From positions 1 to 64,000 of the forward strand of contig CAJTEN010000024.1 of NCBI GenBank assembly GCA_910575245.1: a DNA stretch of 64,000 bases, written 5' to 3'. Position 1 is the first letter of the stretch. Each line of letters begins with the position of its first letter. The translations under genes were made by a program, and so were the position numbers. Below, piece after piece: positions 50,304 through 59,812 of this stretch. The notes under the pieces are model-generated. The model was not told where the DNA came from. It saw nothing but the letters and a program-made list of their open reading frames with translations, and did not search any database. Origin of the DNA: Clostridia bacterium (GTDB lineage Bacteria > Bacillota > Clostridia > Lachnospirales > Lachnospiraceae).

Positions 50304-51002
50304 ATGGTAAACAGACAGAAAATATTGATCGTAGACGATGATAACAATATAGCGGAACTGATCTCCCTCTATCTGACCAAGGAGTGTTTCGAGACTATGA
50401 TAGTCAATGACGGAGAATCTGCGATTTCCGCGGTGGACAGCTTTGAACCTAACCTGATGCTGCTCGACCTGATGCTGCCGGGAATCGACGGTTATCAGGT
50501 CTGCCGTGAAGTCCGTTCCAAATCCTCTCTGCCGATTATCATGCTCTCGGCCAAGGGAGAAGTCTTCGACAAGGTTCTGGGGCTGGAACTGGGCGCCGAT
50601 GACTATATGGAGAAGCCTTTTGATTCCAAGGAACTGGTCGCCAGGGTGAAAGCCGTCCTGCGCCGTTATAAACCGGCCGCCGCGGAGCCCAAGCCTTCCG
50701 ATGTCAAGAGCGTGGAATATCCTGACCTGGTCATTAATCAGACGAATTACTCTGTCCTCTATATGGGCAAAACGATTGATATGCCTCCTAAGGAACTGGA
50801 GCTGCTTTACTTCCTGGCCTCCTCACCGAACCATGTTTTCACAAGAGAACAGCTTCTGGATCAGATATGGGGCTATGAATATATCGGCGATACCCGTACC
50901 GTGGATGTTCACATCAAGCGTCTGCGCGAGAAGATCAATGACCATGAGCGCTGGCGTATCGCCACGATCTGGGGAATCGGATATAAATTCGAATCGAGAT
51001 AA
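50304..51002 (+). CDS. OmpR/PhoB-type response regulator
   Basis: A 232-residue regulator: receiver (~1-120) with VDDDNN, LLDLMLPG (phosphoacceptor Asp near 53) and MEKPF; a winged-helix DNA-binding domain (~135-230) ending TIWGIGYKFESR. ATG 50304 follows AGGAGTAATAACAACT; the longer reading to 50259 has no ribosome site. It lies 84 bases before its cognate kinase on the same strand. The targets are not evident; such pairs often sense envelope or phosphate stress. Confidence 0.93.
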   Translation: MVNRQKILIVDDDNNIAELISLYLTKECFETMIVNDGESAISAVDSFEPNLMLLDLMLPGIDGYQVCREVRSKSSLPIIMLSAKGEVFDKVLGLELGADDYMEKPFDSKELVARVKAVLRRYKPAAAEPKPSDVKSVEYPDLVINQTNYSVLYMGKTIDMPPKELELLYFLASSPNHVFTREQLLDQIWGYEYIGDTRTVDVHIKRLREKINDHERWRIATIWGIGYKFESR

Positions 51003-51085
51003 TCATTTTTCGTGATTACCTGTATATATGGTATATACTACAGCGGTATCACACTGTTAAAAGTCTACCGAAAACGGGGTTAAGT

Positions 51086-52510
51086 ATGCGCAAAACACTC
51101 TATCTGAAATTAATACTTGCCTATATCATCTTCGGTCTGTTTGGCTTCGTTGTGGTTGCCACTTTTGTCTCCAACATGACTATGGACCACCTGAAGAAAG
51201 AGCAGGCGGATTCTCTTTATCGGGAAGCCACGCTGATTGCGAATACCTACGCAGTGGATCTGTACAGAAATGAAGTTTCGCTGGAAGCGGTCAAGACACA
51301 GCTGGATGCACTGGATACTTATCTGGACGCCACCCTCTGGATCATTAACCCTTCCGGCCGCATGATCCTGGATTCTTCTTCTCCCGTAAACGTGGAAACA
51401 GAGGTGGTGATCGAGAATTTCGATTCCACGGTCACTTCCGGCTCCAATTACGTGGTAGGCGATTTTTTCCATACCTTCGATGAAACCATGCTGAGTGTCT
51501 TCGCCCCCATCACGGCCGATTATAAAGTAAAAGGTTATGTTGTCATTCACAAACCCATAAGCAGCATACAGACTGCGGCCAACAGTCTGCTCACCATCTC
51601 CTATCTCATGCTTGTGATCCTGTTCCTGCTGTCTCTCATTATCCTGATCTTCTTCACGGAGATCGTCTATATTCCGCTGCGCAAGATCACCGAGGCAACC
51701 GAGCAGTATGCCAGCGGCAATATGCACTATGAGTTTACCGTAGAAAGCGAGGACGAAATGGGATATTTGGCGGCCTCCCTGTCCTACATGGCCAGTGAAA
51801 TCGCCCGTTCGGAAGATGACCAGAAGAAGTTCATTGCAAACGTATCCCATGACTTCCGCTCCCCTCTGACTTCGATCAAAGGATATCTGGAAGCCATGAT
51901 TGACGGTACGATTCCGCCGGAAATGCATGAGAAATATCTCTCCATCGTTTTGAATGAGACCGAGCGCCTGACGAAGCTGACCAACAGTCTCCTGACTCTG
52001 AATAACCTGAATACCAAGGGAATCATGCTGAACAAATCCGACTTCGATATTAACGGTGTGATCCGCAATGTGGCTGCTTCCTTCGAGGGCACCTGCCGGG
52101 AAAGAACGATTGCCATCGAACTGGTACTGACCGGCGACCAGATGTATGTATTCGCGGACATAGATAAAATCCAGCAGGTTCTCTACAACCTGCTGGATAA
52201 TGCCATCAAATTCAGCCACCATGATTCTATTATCAAAATGGAAACGACTGAAAAGTATAATAAGATTTTCATCAGTGTCAAGGACTCCGGAATCGGTATT
52301 CCGAAGGATGATTTGAAACTGATCTGGGACCGTTTCTACAAATCCGACTCCTCCCGCGGCAAGGACAAAAAAGGCACCGGGCTGGGACTCTCCATCACCA
52401 AAGAGATCATCCGCTCCCACGGTGAAAATATTAACGTCATCAGCACGGAAGGAGTGGGCACGGAGTTTATCTTTTCCCTGCCCAAGTCGGATGTGGAGGA
52501 CGATGATTGA
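51086..52510 (+). CDS. Sensor histidine kinase with HAMP domain
   Basis: A 474-residue kinase: membrane helix (~8-30), extracytoplasmic sensor domain (~31-170), second helix (~172-195), HAMP (~195-247), HisKA with FIANVSHDFRSPLTSIKGYL (His near 258) and a GHKL ATPase with LLDNAIKFS (N box), DSGIGIPKD and GTGLGLSITKEI. It pairs with the PhoB-type regulator directly upstream. It ends 12 bases from the convergent trmL gene. Confidence 0.95.
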   Translation: MRKTLYLKLILAYIIFGLFGFVVVATFVSNMTMDHLKKEQADSLYREATLIANTYAVDLYRNEVSLEAVKTQLDALDTYLDATLWIINPSGRMILDSSSPVNVETEVVIENFDSTVTSGSNYVVGDFFHTFDETMLSVFAPITADYKVKGYVVIHKPISSIQTAANSLLTISYLMLVILFLLSLIILIFFTEIVYIPLRKITEATEQYASGNMHYEFTVESEDEMGYLAASLSYMASEIARSEDDQKKFIANVSHDFRSPLTSIKGYLEAMIDGTIPPEMHEKYLSIVLNETERLTKLTNSLLTLNNLNTKGIMLNKSDFDINGVIRNVAASFEGTCRERTIAIELVLTGDQMYVFADIDKIQQVLYNLLDNAIKFSHHDSIIKMETTEKYNKIFISVKDSGIGIPKDDLKLIWDRFYKSDSSRGKDKKGTGLGLSITKEIIRSHGENINVISTEGVGTEFIFSLPKSDVEDDD

Positions 52511-52522
52511 GATACCCTCGCC

Positions 52523-53023
52523 CTATTCTCTGCCCTTCCAGTGCAGCCGATGCAGTTCTCCTTCCGTCTGCATCCCCTGAAACCTGTTCTGCCTGAGCGC
52601 CTCGTACAGCACGATTGCCACAGAATTCGATAAGTTCAAAGACCTGATCTGATCCAGCATGGGAATACGGATGCAAGTCTCTTCATTTTCCACCAGAATC
52701 TCCTCCGGAATCCCGCCGCTCTCCTTGCCAAACATAATATAATCATCCGGTGCGAACGGCACCTCTGTATAGACCTTTCTGGCCTTGGTTGTCGCCATCC
52801 AGATCCTGGCTTCCGGATGCATCTGCTTAAACTCCTGATAATTCATATAACGGGTAACATCCAGATGTTCCCAGTAATCCATTCCCGACCGTTTGACCGA
52901 TTTCTCATCCAGCCGAAACCCCAGCGGTTCGATCAGGTGAAGGCTCGTACCTGTGGCAACACAGGTACGGCCGATATTTCCCGTATTCGCCGGAATCTCC
53001 GGCTGATGTAATATAATATGCAT
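52523..53023 (-). CDS. trmL: tRNA (cytidine/uridine-2'-O-)-methyltransferase TrmL-like
   Basis: A 166-residue SPOUT enzyme: HIILHQPEIPANTGNIGRTC at the start, IEPLGFRLDEKSVKRSGMDYW, then IMFGKESGGIPEE and IPMLDQIRSLNLSNSVAIVLYE, the knot. It methylates the wobble ribose of tRNA-Leu. It is complete and forms a cluster with the aminotransferase gene. Confidence 0.95.
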   Translation of the reverse strand: MHIILHQPEIPANTGNIGRTCVATGTSLHLIEPLGFRLDEKSVKRSGMDYWEHLDVTRYMNYQEFKQMHPEARIWMATTKARKVYTEVPFAPDDYIMFGKESGGIPEEILVENEETCIRIPMLDQIRSLNLSNSVAIVLYEALRQNRFQGMQTEGELHRLHWKGRE

Positions 53024-53053
53024 ATTCTCTGACCATTATTTTACAGTTGACCG

Positions 53054-54229
53054 CTATGCCCGCTTCTCTGCCCGCAGTCTCTCTACAAATGCCGCCAGCT
53101 TCCCAATCGCAATCTTAAGGTTCTCCAGCGAATAGGCATAGGATATTCTCAGATATCCTTCCCCACAGTCACCGAACGCCGTACCCGGCACTACCGCTAC
53201 CTTCTCTTCCTCCAGGAATCTGCTGGCAAACTCGTCACTCGTCATCCCGAACTCCTTAATACATGGGAATACATAGAAAGCCCCGAAAGGTTCGAAACAC
53301 TCCAGCCCCATTTCCTTAAAGGCACTCATCAGATATCGTCTTCTCTGGTTATAGGCGGTACGCATTTGCTTCACATCGTCATCACCGTTCCGCAGCGCTT
53401 CCACAGCCGCATACTGGCTTGTGGTCGGGGCACACATGATCGCAAACTGATGAATCTTGACCATCTGCTCGATGATCGCCCGCGGCCCGCAGGCATATCC
53501 CAGTCTCCATCCGGTCATGGCATACGACTTGGAAAACCCGTTGATCAGAACAGTCCTCTCCTGCATGCCCTCAATCTCCACGATGGAAACATGCTTCTCC
53601 TTATAAGTGAGTTCCGCATAAATTTCATCAGACATTACGAAGATATCATGTTTCCTGATCACCTCCGCGATCGCTTCCAGATCCTTCCGCTCCATGATAG
53701 CTCCTGTGGGATTATTCGGGAAAGGCAGTATCAGCACTTTCGTCTTATCCGTAATGGCATCTTCCAGTTCCTGCGCTGTCAGGCGGAATTCATTCTCTCC
53801 CTTTAACTCAATAATGACAGGTACGCCCCCTGCCAGCACAACGCAGGGCTCATAAGATACATAACTGGGCTGCGGAATCAGCACTTCCTCCCCCGGATTA
53901 AGCATGGCGCGCAGTCCGATGTCAATCGCTTCGGAACCGCCTACCGTGACCAGCACTTCATCCTTAGGATCATATGTAACACCCTGTTTTCTTTTTATAT
54001 AATGACAGATTTCTTCTTTCAGTTCTTTCAATCCGGCATTGGAAGTGTAGAAGGTACGTCCTTTTTCCAGGGAATAAATACCCTCATCCCTGATATGCCA
54101 CGGTGTATCGAAGTCCGGTTCTCCCACGCCAAGCGATATGGCATCCTTCATCTCACTTACGATATCAAAGAATTTGCGGATTCCGGACGGTTTAATCTCT
54201 ACGACTTTATCAGCTAACGGATTTCTCAC
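53054..54229 (-). CDS. PLP-dependent aminotransferase (class I/II)
   Basis: A 391-residue aminotransferase: ISLGVGEPDFDTP, PQPSYVSYEPCV, PNNPTGAIM, SDEIYAELTY, and GFSKSYAMTGWRLGYACGP with the PLP Lys in SKSY. The family includes aspartate/alanine and aromatic aminotransferases; the exact donor is unresolved. It overlaps the Lrp-type regulator gene by four bases (ATGA), so the regulator probably controls it. Confidence 0.93.
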   Translation of the reverse strand: MRNPLADKVVEIKPSGIRKFFDIVSEMKDAISLGVGEPDFDTPWHIRDEGIYSLEKGRTFYTSNAGLKELKEEICHYIKRKQGVTYDPKDEVLVTVGGSEAIDIGLRAMLNPGEEVLIPQPSYVSYEPCVVLAGGVPVIIELKGENEFRLTAQELEDAITDKTKVLILPFPNNPTGAIMERKDLEAIAEVIRKHDIFVMSDEIYAELTYKEKHVSIVEIEGMQERTVLINGFSKSYAMTGWRLGYACGPRAIIEQMVKIHQFAIMCAPTTSQYAAVEALRNGDDDVKQMRTAYNQRRRYLMSAFKEMGLECFEPFGAFYVFPCIKEFGMTSDEFASRFLEEEKVAVVPGTAFGDCGEGYLRISYAYSLENLKIAIGKLAAFVERLRAEKRA

Positions 54230-54708
54230 GGTGTCACCTTCTCTCTTGTATCTTCGTATTTTTTGGTCAGAATCGTTCCATGATCCTTATATTTCTTCAG
54301 AATAAAATGTGTTGCCGTACTTAACACAGAATCAAGCGTAGATAATTTATCCGACACAAATCCGGAAATCTGTTTCAGGGACTTGCCCTCCAGAGTCACT
54401 AACAGGTCATAACCGCCGGAGATCAGATATACGGAAGTCACCTCCGGATATTTGTAAATCCTCTCCGCAATATTATCAAATCCCTGTCCGCGCTGAGGCG
54501 TCACGCGCACTTCAATCAGTGCGGAAACCTTCTCAATGGAAGTCTTCTCCCAATCGATCATCGTGTGATATCCACAAATAATCCCCTCGGACTCCAACGC
54601 TGCCAGCTCATTTACTACATCGATTTCCTCCACGCCCAATATAACCGCCAGTTCTTTTAAATCAATACGGCTGTTCCTTTCCACGATCGCCAATAATTCT
54701 TCTCTCAT
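54226..54708 (-). CDS. Lrp/AsnC family regulator
   Basis: A 160-residue Lrp-type regulator: N-terminal winged helix (SRIDLKELAVILGVEEIDVV), linker, and a C-terminal RAM/AsnC domain (IEVRVTPQRGQGFDNIAERI, SVYLISGGYDLLVTLEG). It probably responds to an amino acid and controls the adjacent aminotransferase. It overlaps the AIR synthase-like gene by 47 bases in a different frame, unusually long. Confidence 0.92.
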   Translation of the reverse strand: MREELLAIVERNSRIDLKELAVILGVEEIDVVNELAALESEGIICGYHTMIDWEKTSIEKVSALIEVRVTPQRGQGFDNIAERIYKYPEVTSVYLISGGYDLLVTLEGKSLKQISGFVSDKLSTLDSVLSTATHFILKKYKDHGTILTKKYEDTREKVTP

Positions 54709-55714
54709 GATTCTTGTTCTCCTCCATTCTCAAATATACTGAATACATCTGATCCATCTTCGGCCGGTCCAGATAACGCTTCTCATCTTCATTATAAATC
54801 AAACGGCCGTTGCCGTCCGTAGTCCTTCCAATGACTGCCGCCGGAATCCCTTCCCGCTTCAGTGCGTCTTCGAGAATCTGGCCGCTTTCCGTCACCATGA
54901 TCAGACATCCTCCTGATAACAGTTCATAGGGATTCAGCTCAAAAAACTCGCAGATCTCTATGGTCTCCTGTTTCACAGGTATTTTCTTCAAGTCGATTTC
55001 CAGTCCAACGCCTGCTCTCTGTGCCAGTTCCCACAGGGCTCCGAAGATTCCCCCTCTGGAAACATCATGCATCCCGCAAACGCCGGACTTCACGGCGGTG
55101 GCGGCCTCCGGTATCACCGACAGATACTTGTCGTAAGCTGCCGCCTCGTCGATCATACGGGCCGGATATCTGGTACACAGCTTCTCTCTGTACTTAACCG
55201 CAAGCCGCGACGTACCTTCCAGACCGATCCACTTACTGACCACTATATCCTGATTTGCCTTAATTCCCCGAAGGGAACCGGCTCGTGCGGCCTCCCGCCT
55301 GCCCACACCGCTCACCGTCATAACCGGTACCGGCACAACGGGCGTAACCTCTGTGTGTCCTCCAAGGATTTCTGCTCCGCACTCGCTGCAGACTGCCTGT
55401 GCCTGCTCCATTATATGCTGCAGATCGCTTTCCTCCGTCTCCTCCGGCAACAGCACCGACAGCATAACGCCAACCGGCTCCGCCCCTGCCGCGGCAATAT
55501 TATTAAGCGCCATAGCTATAGCGTAAGTACTGATCTTCTCTGCCGGAGCCGTGACAGGTGTAGTGGAAAGCACAGTCTCATATCCTTCCCGGGACACCAA
55601 AATGGCACAGTCTTCCCCTATGCCTGCGCCACTTATCACTTCTTTCCTATGTGTCTGTATCTTTTTTAAAACGGAACGCTTCAATACGTTCTCCGATATT
55701 TTACCTAATCTCAT
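54662..55714 (-). CDS. AIR synthase-related (PurM/HypE/ThiL-like) protein
   Basis: A 350-residue protein of the PurM superfamily: GIGEDCAILVSREGYETV near the start, YAIAMALNNIAAAGAEPVGV, EILGGHTEVTPVV (Gly-rich), GMHDVSRGGIFGALWELAQR and NPYELLSGGCLIMV. Members bind ATP and transfer phosphate; HypE and ThiL are relatives, but there is no hydrogenase or thiamine locus nearby. ATG 55714 is chosen; the reading to 55819 runs over a promoter region. Its placement with an aminotransferase and Lrp regulator suggests a role in amino acid or cofactor metabolism, not proven. Confidence 0.8.
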   Translation of the reverse strand: MRLGKISENVLKRSVLKKIQTHRKEVISGAGIGEDCAILVSREGYETVLSTTPVTAPAEKISTYAIAMALNNIAAAGAEPVGVMLSVLLPEETEESDLQHIMEQAQAVCSECGAEILGGHTEVTPVVPVPVMTVSGVGRREAARAGSLRGIKANQDIVVSKWIGLEGTSRLAVKYREKLCTRYPARMIDEAAAYDKYLSVIPEAATAVKSGVCGMHDVSRGGIFGALWELAQRAGVGLEIDLKKIPVKQETIEICEFFELNPYELLSGGCLIMVTESGQILEDALKREGIPAAVIGRTTDGNGRLIYNEDEKRYLDRPKMDQMYSVYLRMEENKNHERRIIGDRGKEQPY

Positions 55715-55815
55715 ACTTGCACCGTCGTGTCTGCTGATTTCTGGCCGCACCCCAACATATCCTGTTCCAATTATCTGGAAGAACCTGCACCCGCTGCACA
55801 ACAGGTGATTTGGAA

Positions 55816-57393
55816 TCACGGTGCAGGCGGTGCTTCCTCCGGCTGCGGCTGCGGCTCTGGCTGCGGCGCCTCCGGAACCGGCGCTGCAGGCGCTTCTGCT
55901 CCCGGCTGTTCTCCCGCTGCCGCCTGTGCCTCTGCTGCCGCCTGCGCTGCCGCGGCATCTGCGGCCGCCTGATAGGCGCCTGCCACTGCTTTAACTTCAT
56001 CGATACTGTTAGTCGCGATAGCCGCCATAATGGCATTATACGCCCCTTCATCCTCCGTGGCTATGCCTACCGTCGCGCTTCTGGGCGCCTTCATATAGGA
56101 ACTGCTGTTAACCTGCTCCCGGCTGACTTCCACGCCATTCTCACGCACTACCTTCCACAGCTGCGCCTTATAACCGATATGGGCAGACTGTACAGAACAA
56201 TACCCTACCGGGCGGGACGCATCCGCGTGGATCACCTCAGTATCAGGATTAATCCGCTCAAGTACGACACTCTCATAACTTATTTCCCGGTTACTGTCTC
56301 TCGTCTCCACACCATATATCGTAAATGTGATCTGTTTATCCGGTGTGGTACTTCCCTCTATATAGACGGGGTATTCCGTATTGTTTACAAATTTGAAATC
56401 CTTACCTGAAGATTCCGCAATCGCAGCATCCGCAGAAGGATCCACATAAGTGACAATCATAGAATGGTTGTACCGCTCTGTCACCTCCAGCTCTGACAGC
56501 AAAACAGCATTATATAGAGTGGTAGACACCTGACAGATACCGCCGCCCAGACTGTCCACTACCTGCCCGTTCAGATAAGAGCCTGCCATATAATATCCGT
56601 TCGCCTGTGAAAAGGGAGCCACTGCCTCATATGTTGAGAATTCCTCTCCCGGATACAGCGTGGTTCCGTTAATCAGACTGCATCCATTGGATACATTCGC
56701 ACTGCGGGAACCGCCGGAGGTCGAATAACTGGTCGTAAAGGTTCCCAGCACATCCTTGACCTTCGCCAGATCCTCGGCCGTACCCGCCGGTTCATCCACT
56801 GAGATAACCAGATCGACATCGCATTCTGTGCCGTCCCATTCACCTGCCAGATAGTCATAAACTGCATCCGCGGACGCCGCCGTATCCACCACCATCCCTG
56901 ACTGGCCTTCCGTAACCTGGAAACCGGTCTCTGTCTTGACCAAGGATGCGTTCACAGCCTCCTGGTTATACTGCTCCGCATTCTCCTCGATCAACGATTT
57001 GATCTTATTCTTATCAAAATCAAAACCTATATTATATACTTTATTATTGAATTCTAAATCCTTCAGTTCTTTATAGCATCGCAAAATATCGCCGTCCCGG
57101 CCGAAGTTTGCCGCCTCCTCAAGAATCTCTTCATTGCCCCATTTCAATCCTAACTCGGATGCCGTGGCAACAATAGCTCCCTCGTTTGCGACATGCATTG
57201 TAATCTGGGCGTCTTTGTAGGATTCCACATAAGACTCTATTGTCTGTCTTGCCTCCTCCATCGTCATACCGGACAGATCCATATCATTTGCATAAATGCC
57301 TGATTCAATTTTGTCCCCCTTAGCATGTACCGGCATGGTAACTGCCATTACCAGCACTGCCATTATCGGAAATGTGACAGACCGTTTTTTCAT
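55816..57393 (-). CDS. VanW-family exported protein
   Basis: A 525-residue protein: signal peptide (MKKRSVTFPIMAVLVMAVTM), an N-terminal YoaR-like repeat region (GIYANDMDLSGMTMEEARQT, ~30-230), the VanW domain (~235-375: LYPGEEFSTYEAV, AGSYLNGQVVDSLGGGICQV), a G5-like beta segment, then a ~50-residue tail of Ala/Gln and Pro/Glu repeats. VanW proteins occur in glycopeptide-resistance clusters but are widespread in Clostridia without resistance; the role may be wall-associated. The tail could anchor in or span the wall. Confidence 0.85.
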   Translation of the reverse strand: MKKRSVTFPIMAVLVMAVTMPVHAKGDKIESGIYANDMDLSGMTMEEARQTIESYVESYKDAQITMHVANEGAIVATASELGLKWGNEEILEEAANFGRDGDILRCYKELKDLEFNNKVYNIGFDFDKNKIKSLIEENAEQYNQEAVNASLVKTETGFQVTEGQSGMVVDTAASADAVYDYLAGEWDGTECDVDLVISVDEPAGTAEDLAKVKDVLGTFTTSYSTSGGSRSANVSNGCSLINGTTLYPGEEFSTYEAVAPFSQANGYYMAGSYLNGQVVDSLGGGICQVSTTLYNAVLLSELEVTERYNHSMIVTYVDPSADAAIAESSGKDFKFVNNTEYPVYIEGSTTPDKQITFTIYGVETRDSNREISYESVVLERINPDTEVIHADASRPVGYCSVQSAHIGYKAQLWKVVRENGVEVSREQVNSSSYMKAPRSATVGIATEDEGAYNAIMAAIATNSIDEVKAVAGAYQAAADAAAAQAAAEAQAAAGEQPGAEAPAAPVPEAPQPEPQPQPEEAPPAP

Positions 57394-57533
57394 AAAATAA
57401 CCTTGCCTTTCTCCGTAACTTAGTCTAATTCTGTCTTAGCCTAAATTGCCCTGACGGAAATAATATGTTAGAATACAGTTATGCGTAACAGATACGATAA
57501 CCGGATTATACCCCTATACTTGCTGCCGCAAGC

Positions 57534-57629
57534 TTACAGCGCCGTTAATAAAAGCGGAAGTACCATTGCCAGGACAACAATGATAATAATAACGGAAGAT
57601 ATGATCTTCTTTGTTTTCCTATTAAACAT
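57534..57629 (-). CDS. Small single-pass membrane protein (31 residues)
   Basis: The frame reads MFNRKTKKIISSVIIIIVVL, then AMVLPLLLTAL and a stop: a basic start and one membrane helix of ~21 residues. A strong GGGAGG site lies eight bases before ATG 57629, and the codon composition is natural. It is too short for routine gene finders. It lies divergently from the gene at 57705. Similar tiny proteins with MVLP-type helices are common in Clostridia genomes; the function is unknown. Confidence 0.7.
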   Translation of the reverse strand: MFNRKTKKIISSVIIIIVVLAMVLPLLLTAL

Positions 57630-57704
57630 GGAGTACGCCTCCCCATACGGTCCGTCCTCCGACAGTTACCGCATAATATTAGTTTTACTGAAAGGATATT
57701 ATAT

Positions 57705-58322
57705 ATGAATTTAGTGTTTTTTGCAAGTGTTGTCGCACTTTCCATCGCCATCGCAGTCAATGTGCGCAGGAATAAAAAGACCCAGGCTGCCATAAATCAA
57801 GACTTCTGGACGCGGGAGAAGGAGGCCAACAGCACTCGCCGAAAGTCTTTGGATGATCTGGATTATATCCATATTCCCATAGAGCAGTTCCCCATGTCCC
57901 TCTTGGAAGATGTTCCCAAGGTTGATGATTATAAACAGATTATCATGACCTTGAAGGATCTGCCGGTGGTCAATTTCACCGGCATCAGCAATACGGAACT
58001 GAAACTGCGCTACGGCGCCCCCAATATCGACATTCTGACGCAGTACGACCAGAATTATACACTTCTCGTGCGTACGCTGCAGCAATGGGCACAGGAGCTT
58101 TACGACGCGGGATGTATAGAGGAGGCTTGTCATATGTTGGAGTTCGCTGTATCTACCGGCACCGATATCAGCGGCACCTACCGTCTGCTCTGCCGGATTT
58201 ACAAGGAGCAGCATACCCCTGAGAAGATCGGCAGTCTCTACCCGATTGCAGAGGTCCTTAATTCAGCCATGCAGAAATCTATCGTCCGTATTCTGCAAGA
58301 AGCCGAGCAATCTGCCGACTAG
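57705..58322 (+). CDS. Conserved protein with N-terminal membrane anchor
   Basis: A 205-residue protein with one N-terminal helix (NLVFFASVVALSIAIAV), a basic stop-transfer, a linker containing RKSLDDLDYIHIPIEQFP, and a helical C-terminal half (TLLVRTLQQWAQELYDAGCI, TYRLLCRIYKEQ) resembling TPR-like repeats. It is probably cytoplasmic and tethered. AAAGGATATTATAT precedes the ATG. Its end overlaps the convergent exonuclease gene by 44 bases. Family not recognised. Confidence 0.75.
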   Translation: MNLVFFASVVALSIAIAVNVRRNKKTQAAINQDFWTREKEANSTRRKSLDDLDYIHIPIEQFPMSLLEDVPKVDDYKQIIMTLKDLPVVNFTGISNTELKLRYGAPNIDILTQYDQNYTLLVRTLQQWAQELYDAGCIEEACHMLEFAVSTGTDISGTYRLLCRIYKEQHTPEKIGSLYPIAEVLNSAMQKSIVRILQEAEQSAD

Positions 58323-58995
58323 CTTCGCTGCGTGTAAGCCTCTCAATATCGTAATCTATTATCAGTTTATGCTTATCAACCAGTTTATATAACTGTTCTT
58401 TCTGGGGCACAGTGATCGGTGTGTCCCTTTTTACATGGTAAATTAACGGTCTGGGAGTAAACAGGCTCTTCTTTCCCTCCTCCGCTTCCTTATCATAAAA
58501 TTCTTCCGCCAGCTTCCGATACAGTTCCACCGTAGCCTTCGCATCTCCCAGCGCTCTGTGCGCCTGGTGTCTGATCCCGTAATACCGGCACAGATATTCC
58601 AGACTCCGGCTCTCCAGACTGCCCAGGTACTTGCGTGCAATCTTCAACGTATCTATTCCATTCCTTTCATAAGAAACCCTGCGGTCAACTGCCGCCTTCT
58701 TCAGGAAAGAATAGTCGAACAGCACTCTGTGTCCCAGGAGCACTTCGGACTCTGTCACGGCAAGCAGCTTCGGAAGCACCTCCCCGATCTCGGGCGCCTG
58801 CACCAGCTGCCCGTCCCGGATCCCCGTCAGTTCAGTGATGCGTTCTTCCAGCAGCTCGTTCGGATTCACAAAGCTCTCCCATTCCTCAACGATCTTATTA
58901 TTTAACACCCTTACAATGCCGATTTCAATAATCTTGTTCCTTTTAGGATCCAGTCCGGTAGTCTCCAGATCAATACACACATACGATTCTGTCAT
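58279..58995 (-). CDS. DnaQ-like 3'-5' exonuclease
   Basis: A 238-residue exonuclease of the DEDD superfamily: VCIDLETTGLDPKRNKIIEIG supplies the first Asp and Glu (read in two parts), LGHRVLFDYSFLKKA the second Asp, and HRALGDAKATVEL the His/Asp pair. It could act as a proofreading subunit or in repair and RNA processing. A C-terminal ~60-residue extension follows. ATG 58995 (MTESYVC) is chosen; the longer reading lacks a ribosome site. Confidence 0.88.
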   Translation of the reverse strand: MTESYVCIDLETTGLDPKRNKIIEIGIVRVLNNKIVEEWESFVNPNELLEERITELTGIRDGQLVQAPEIGEVLPKLLAVTESEVLLGHRVLFDYSFLKKAAVDRRVSYERNGIDTLKIARKYLGSLESRSLEYLCRYYGIRHQAHRALGDAKATVELYRKLAEEFYDKEAEEGKKSLFTPRPLIYHVKRDTPITVPQKEQLYKLVDKHKLIIDYDIERLTRSEASRQIARLLAEYGR

Positions 58996-59269
58996 ATATT
59001 CCGTACCTTTCTCTTGCTCTGTGAATATTGTATCGCAGGCCACTTTATATAACATTTCCAGTATAGCATACTTCTGCTGTTTTCCCTATATTTTCGAGTC
59101 GGGAGTTGCGCCCGAAGTCGGATTTTGATACTCCACATTGCATATATTTGTCTGCATTTACTATTTTATGTGATTTTTACATACATATTATTCCCTATAG
59201 AATACCTATATTGCGAATCGGAATATTTCTTACGCAAAATTAACCTACAATAATAAGAGGGTAAGGAAA

Positions 59270-59617
59270 ATGAGAACACGGATTAAAGATCTACGATTAG
59301 AAAAAAAATTATCACAACAGGCACTGGCAAAGAATTTAAGCCTCAACCAATCTACACTGAGCAAGATCGAATGCGAAATAGCCGTTCCTGATGCTTTGCT
59401 TGTAAGTGATCTGTCACGTTTCTTTCATGTCTCTGCAGACTATGTATTGTATCTCGCCGAAGAGCGTCTTAATGCAGATTTACTATTGGCTAACGACATG
59501 TTTCATCTGAAAAAATACCGGGATCATATGTCTATGTATCAGCAATTAAATCCACTGCAGCAGAAAACCTGCGACATTTTTATGCAGAACATGCTGGGTA
59601 TCAATGAGCTGTTCTAA
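59270..59617 (+). CDS. XRE family regulator
   Basis: A 115-residue protein with a helix-turn-helix in residues ~5-58 (LRLEKKLSQQALAKNLSLNQ, then STLSKIECEIAVPD). The C-terminal half is helical with no clear family. A GAGGGTAAGGAAA site precedes ATG 59270. Targets unknown; an upstream AT-rich gap of ~270 bases separates it from the divergent exonuclease. Confidence 0.88.
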   Translation: MRTRIKDLRLEKKLSQQALAKNLSLNQSTLSKIECEIAVPDALLVSDLSRFFHVSADYVLYLAEERLNADLLLANDMFHLKKYRDHMSMYQQLNPLQQKTCDIFMQNMLGINELF

Positions 59618-59746
59618 TGCATCGCATAATCGGATCCCATCCATAATATTGCACTTCTAACAGGTTGGCAGGTCAATCCCCATAATTTATTTTACATCAA
59701 CCAGCCAACACTGTTCTTCATGACGGCACTAATGCCGTATGTCTAA

Positions 59747-59770
59747 AGGCGGAATCTTACGATCCCGCCT
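59747..59770 (-). terminator. Terminator after galT
   Basis: AGGCGG (59747-59752) pairs with CCGCCT (59765-59770), with a further A-T extension. It lies 43 bases past the galT stop. A second hairpin, ACGGCACTAATGCCGT, is just to its left. Confidence 0.6.
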
Positions 59771-59812
59771 CATTTCTTTTCTCTCTGAATTTACTGCATC
59801 CTGCACTGACAG

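Noticed and set aside
51110..52420. A 436-codon open frame on the minus strand opposite the sensor kinase gene.
   Set aside because: It is the mirror of a well-supported histidine kinase gene, has no ribosome site, and reads low-complexity, compositionally odd protein.
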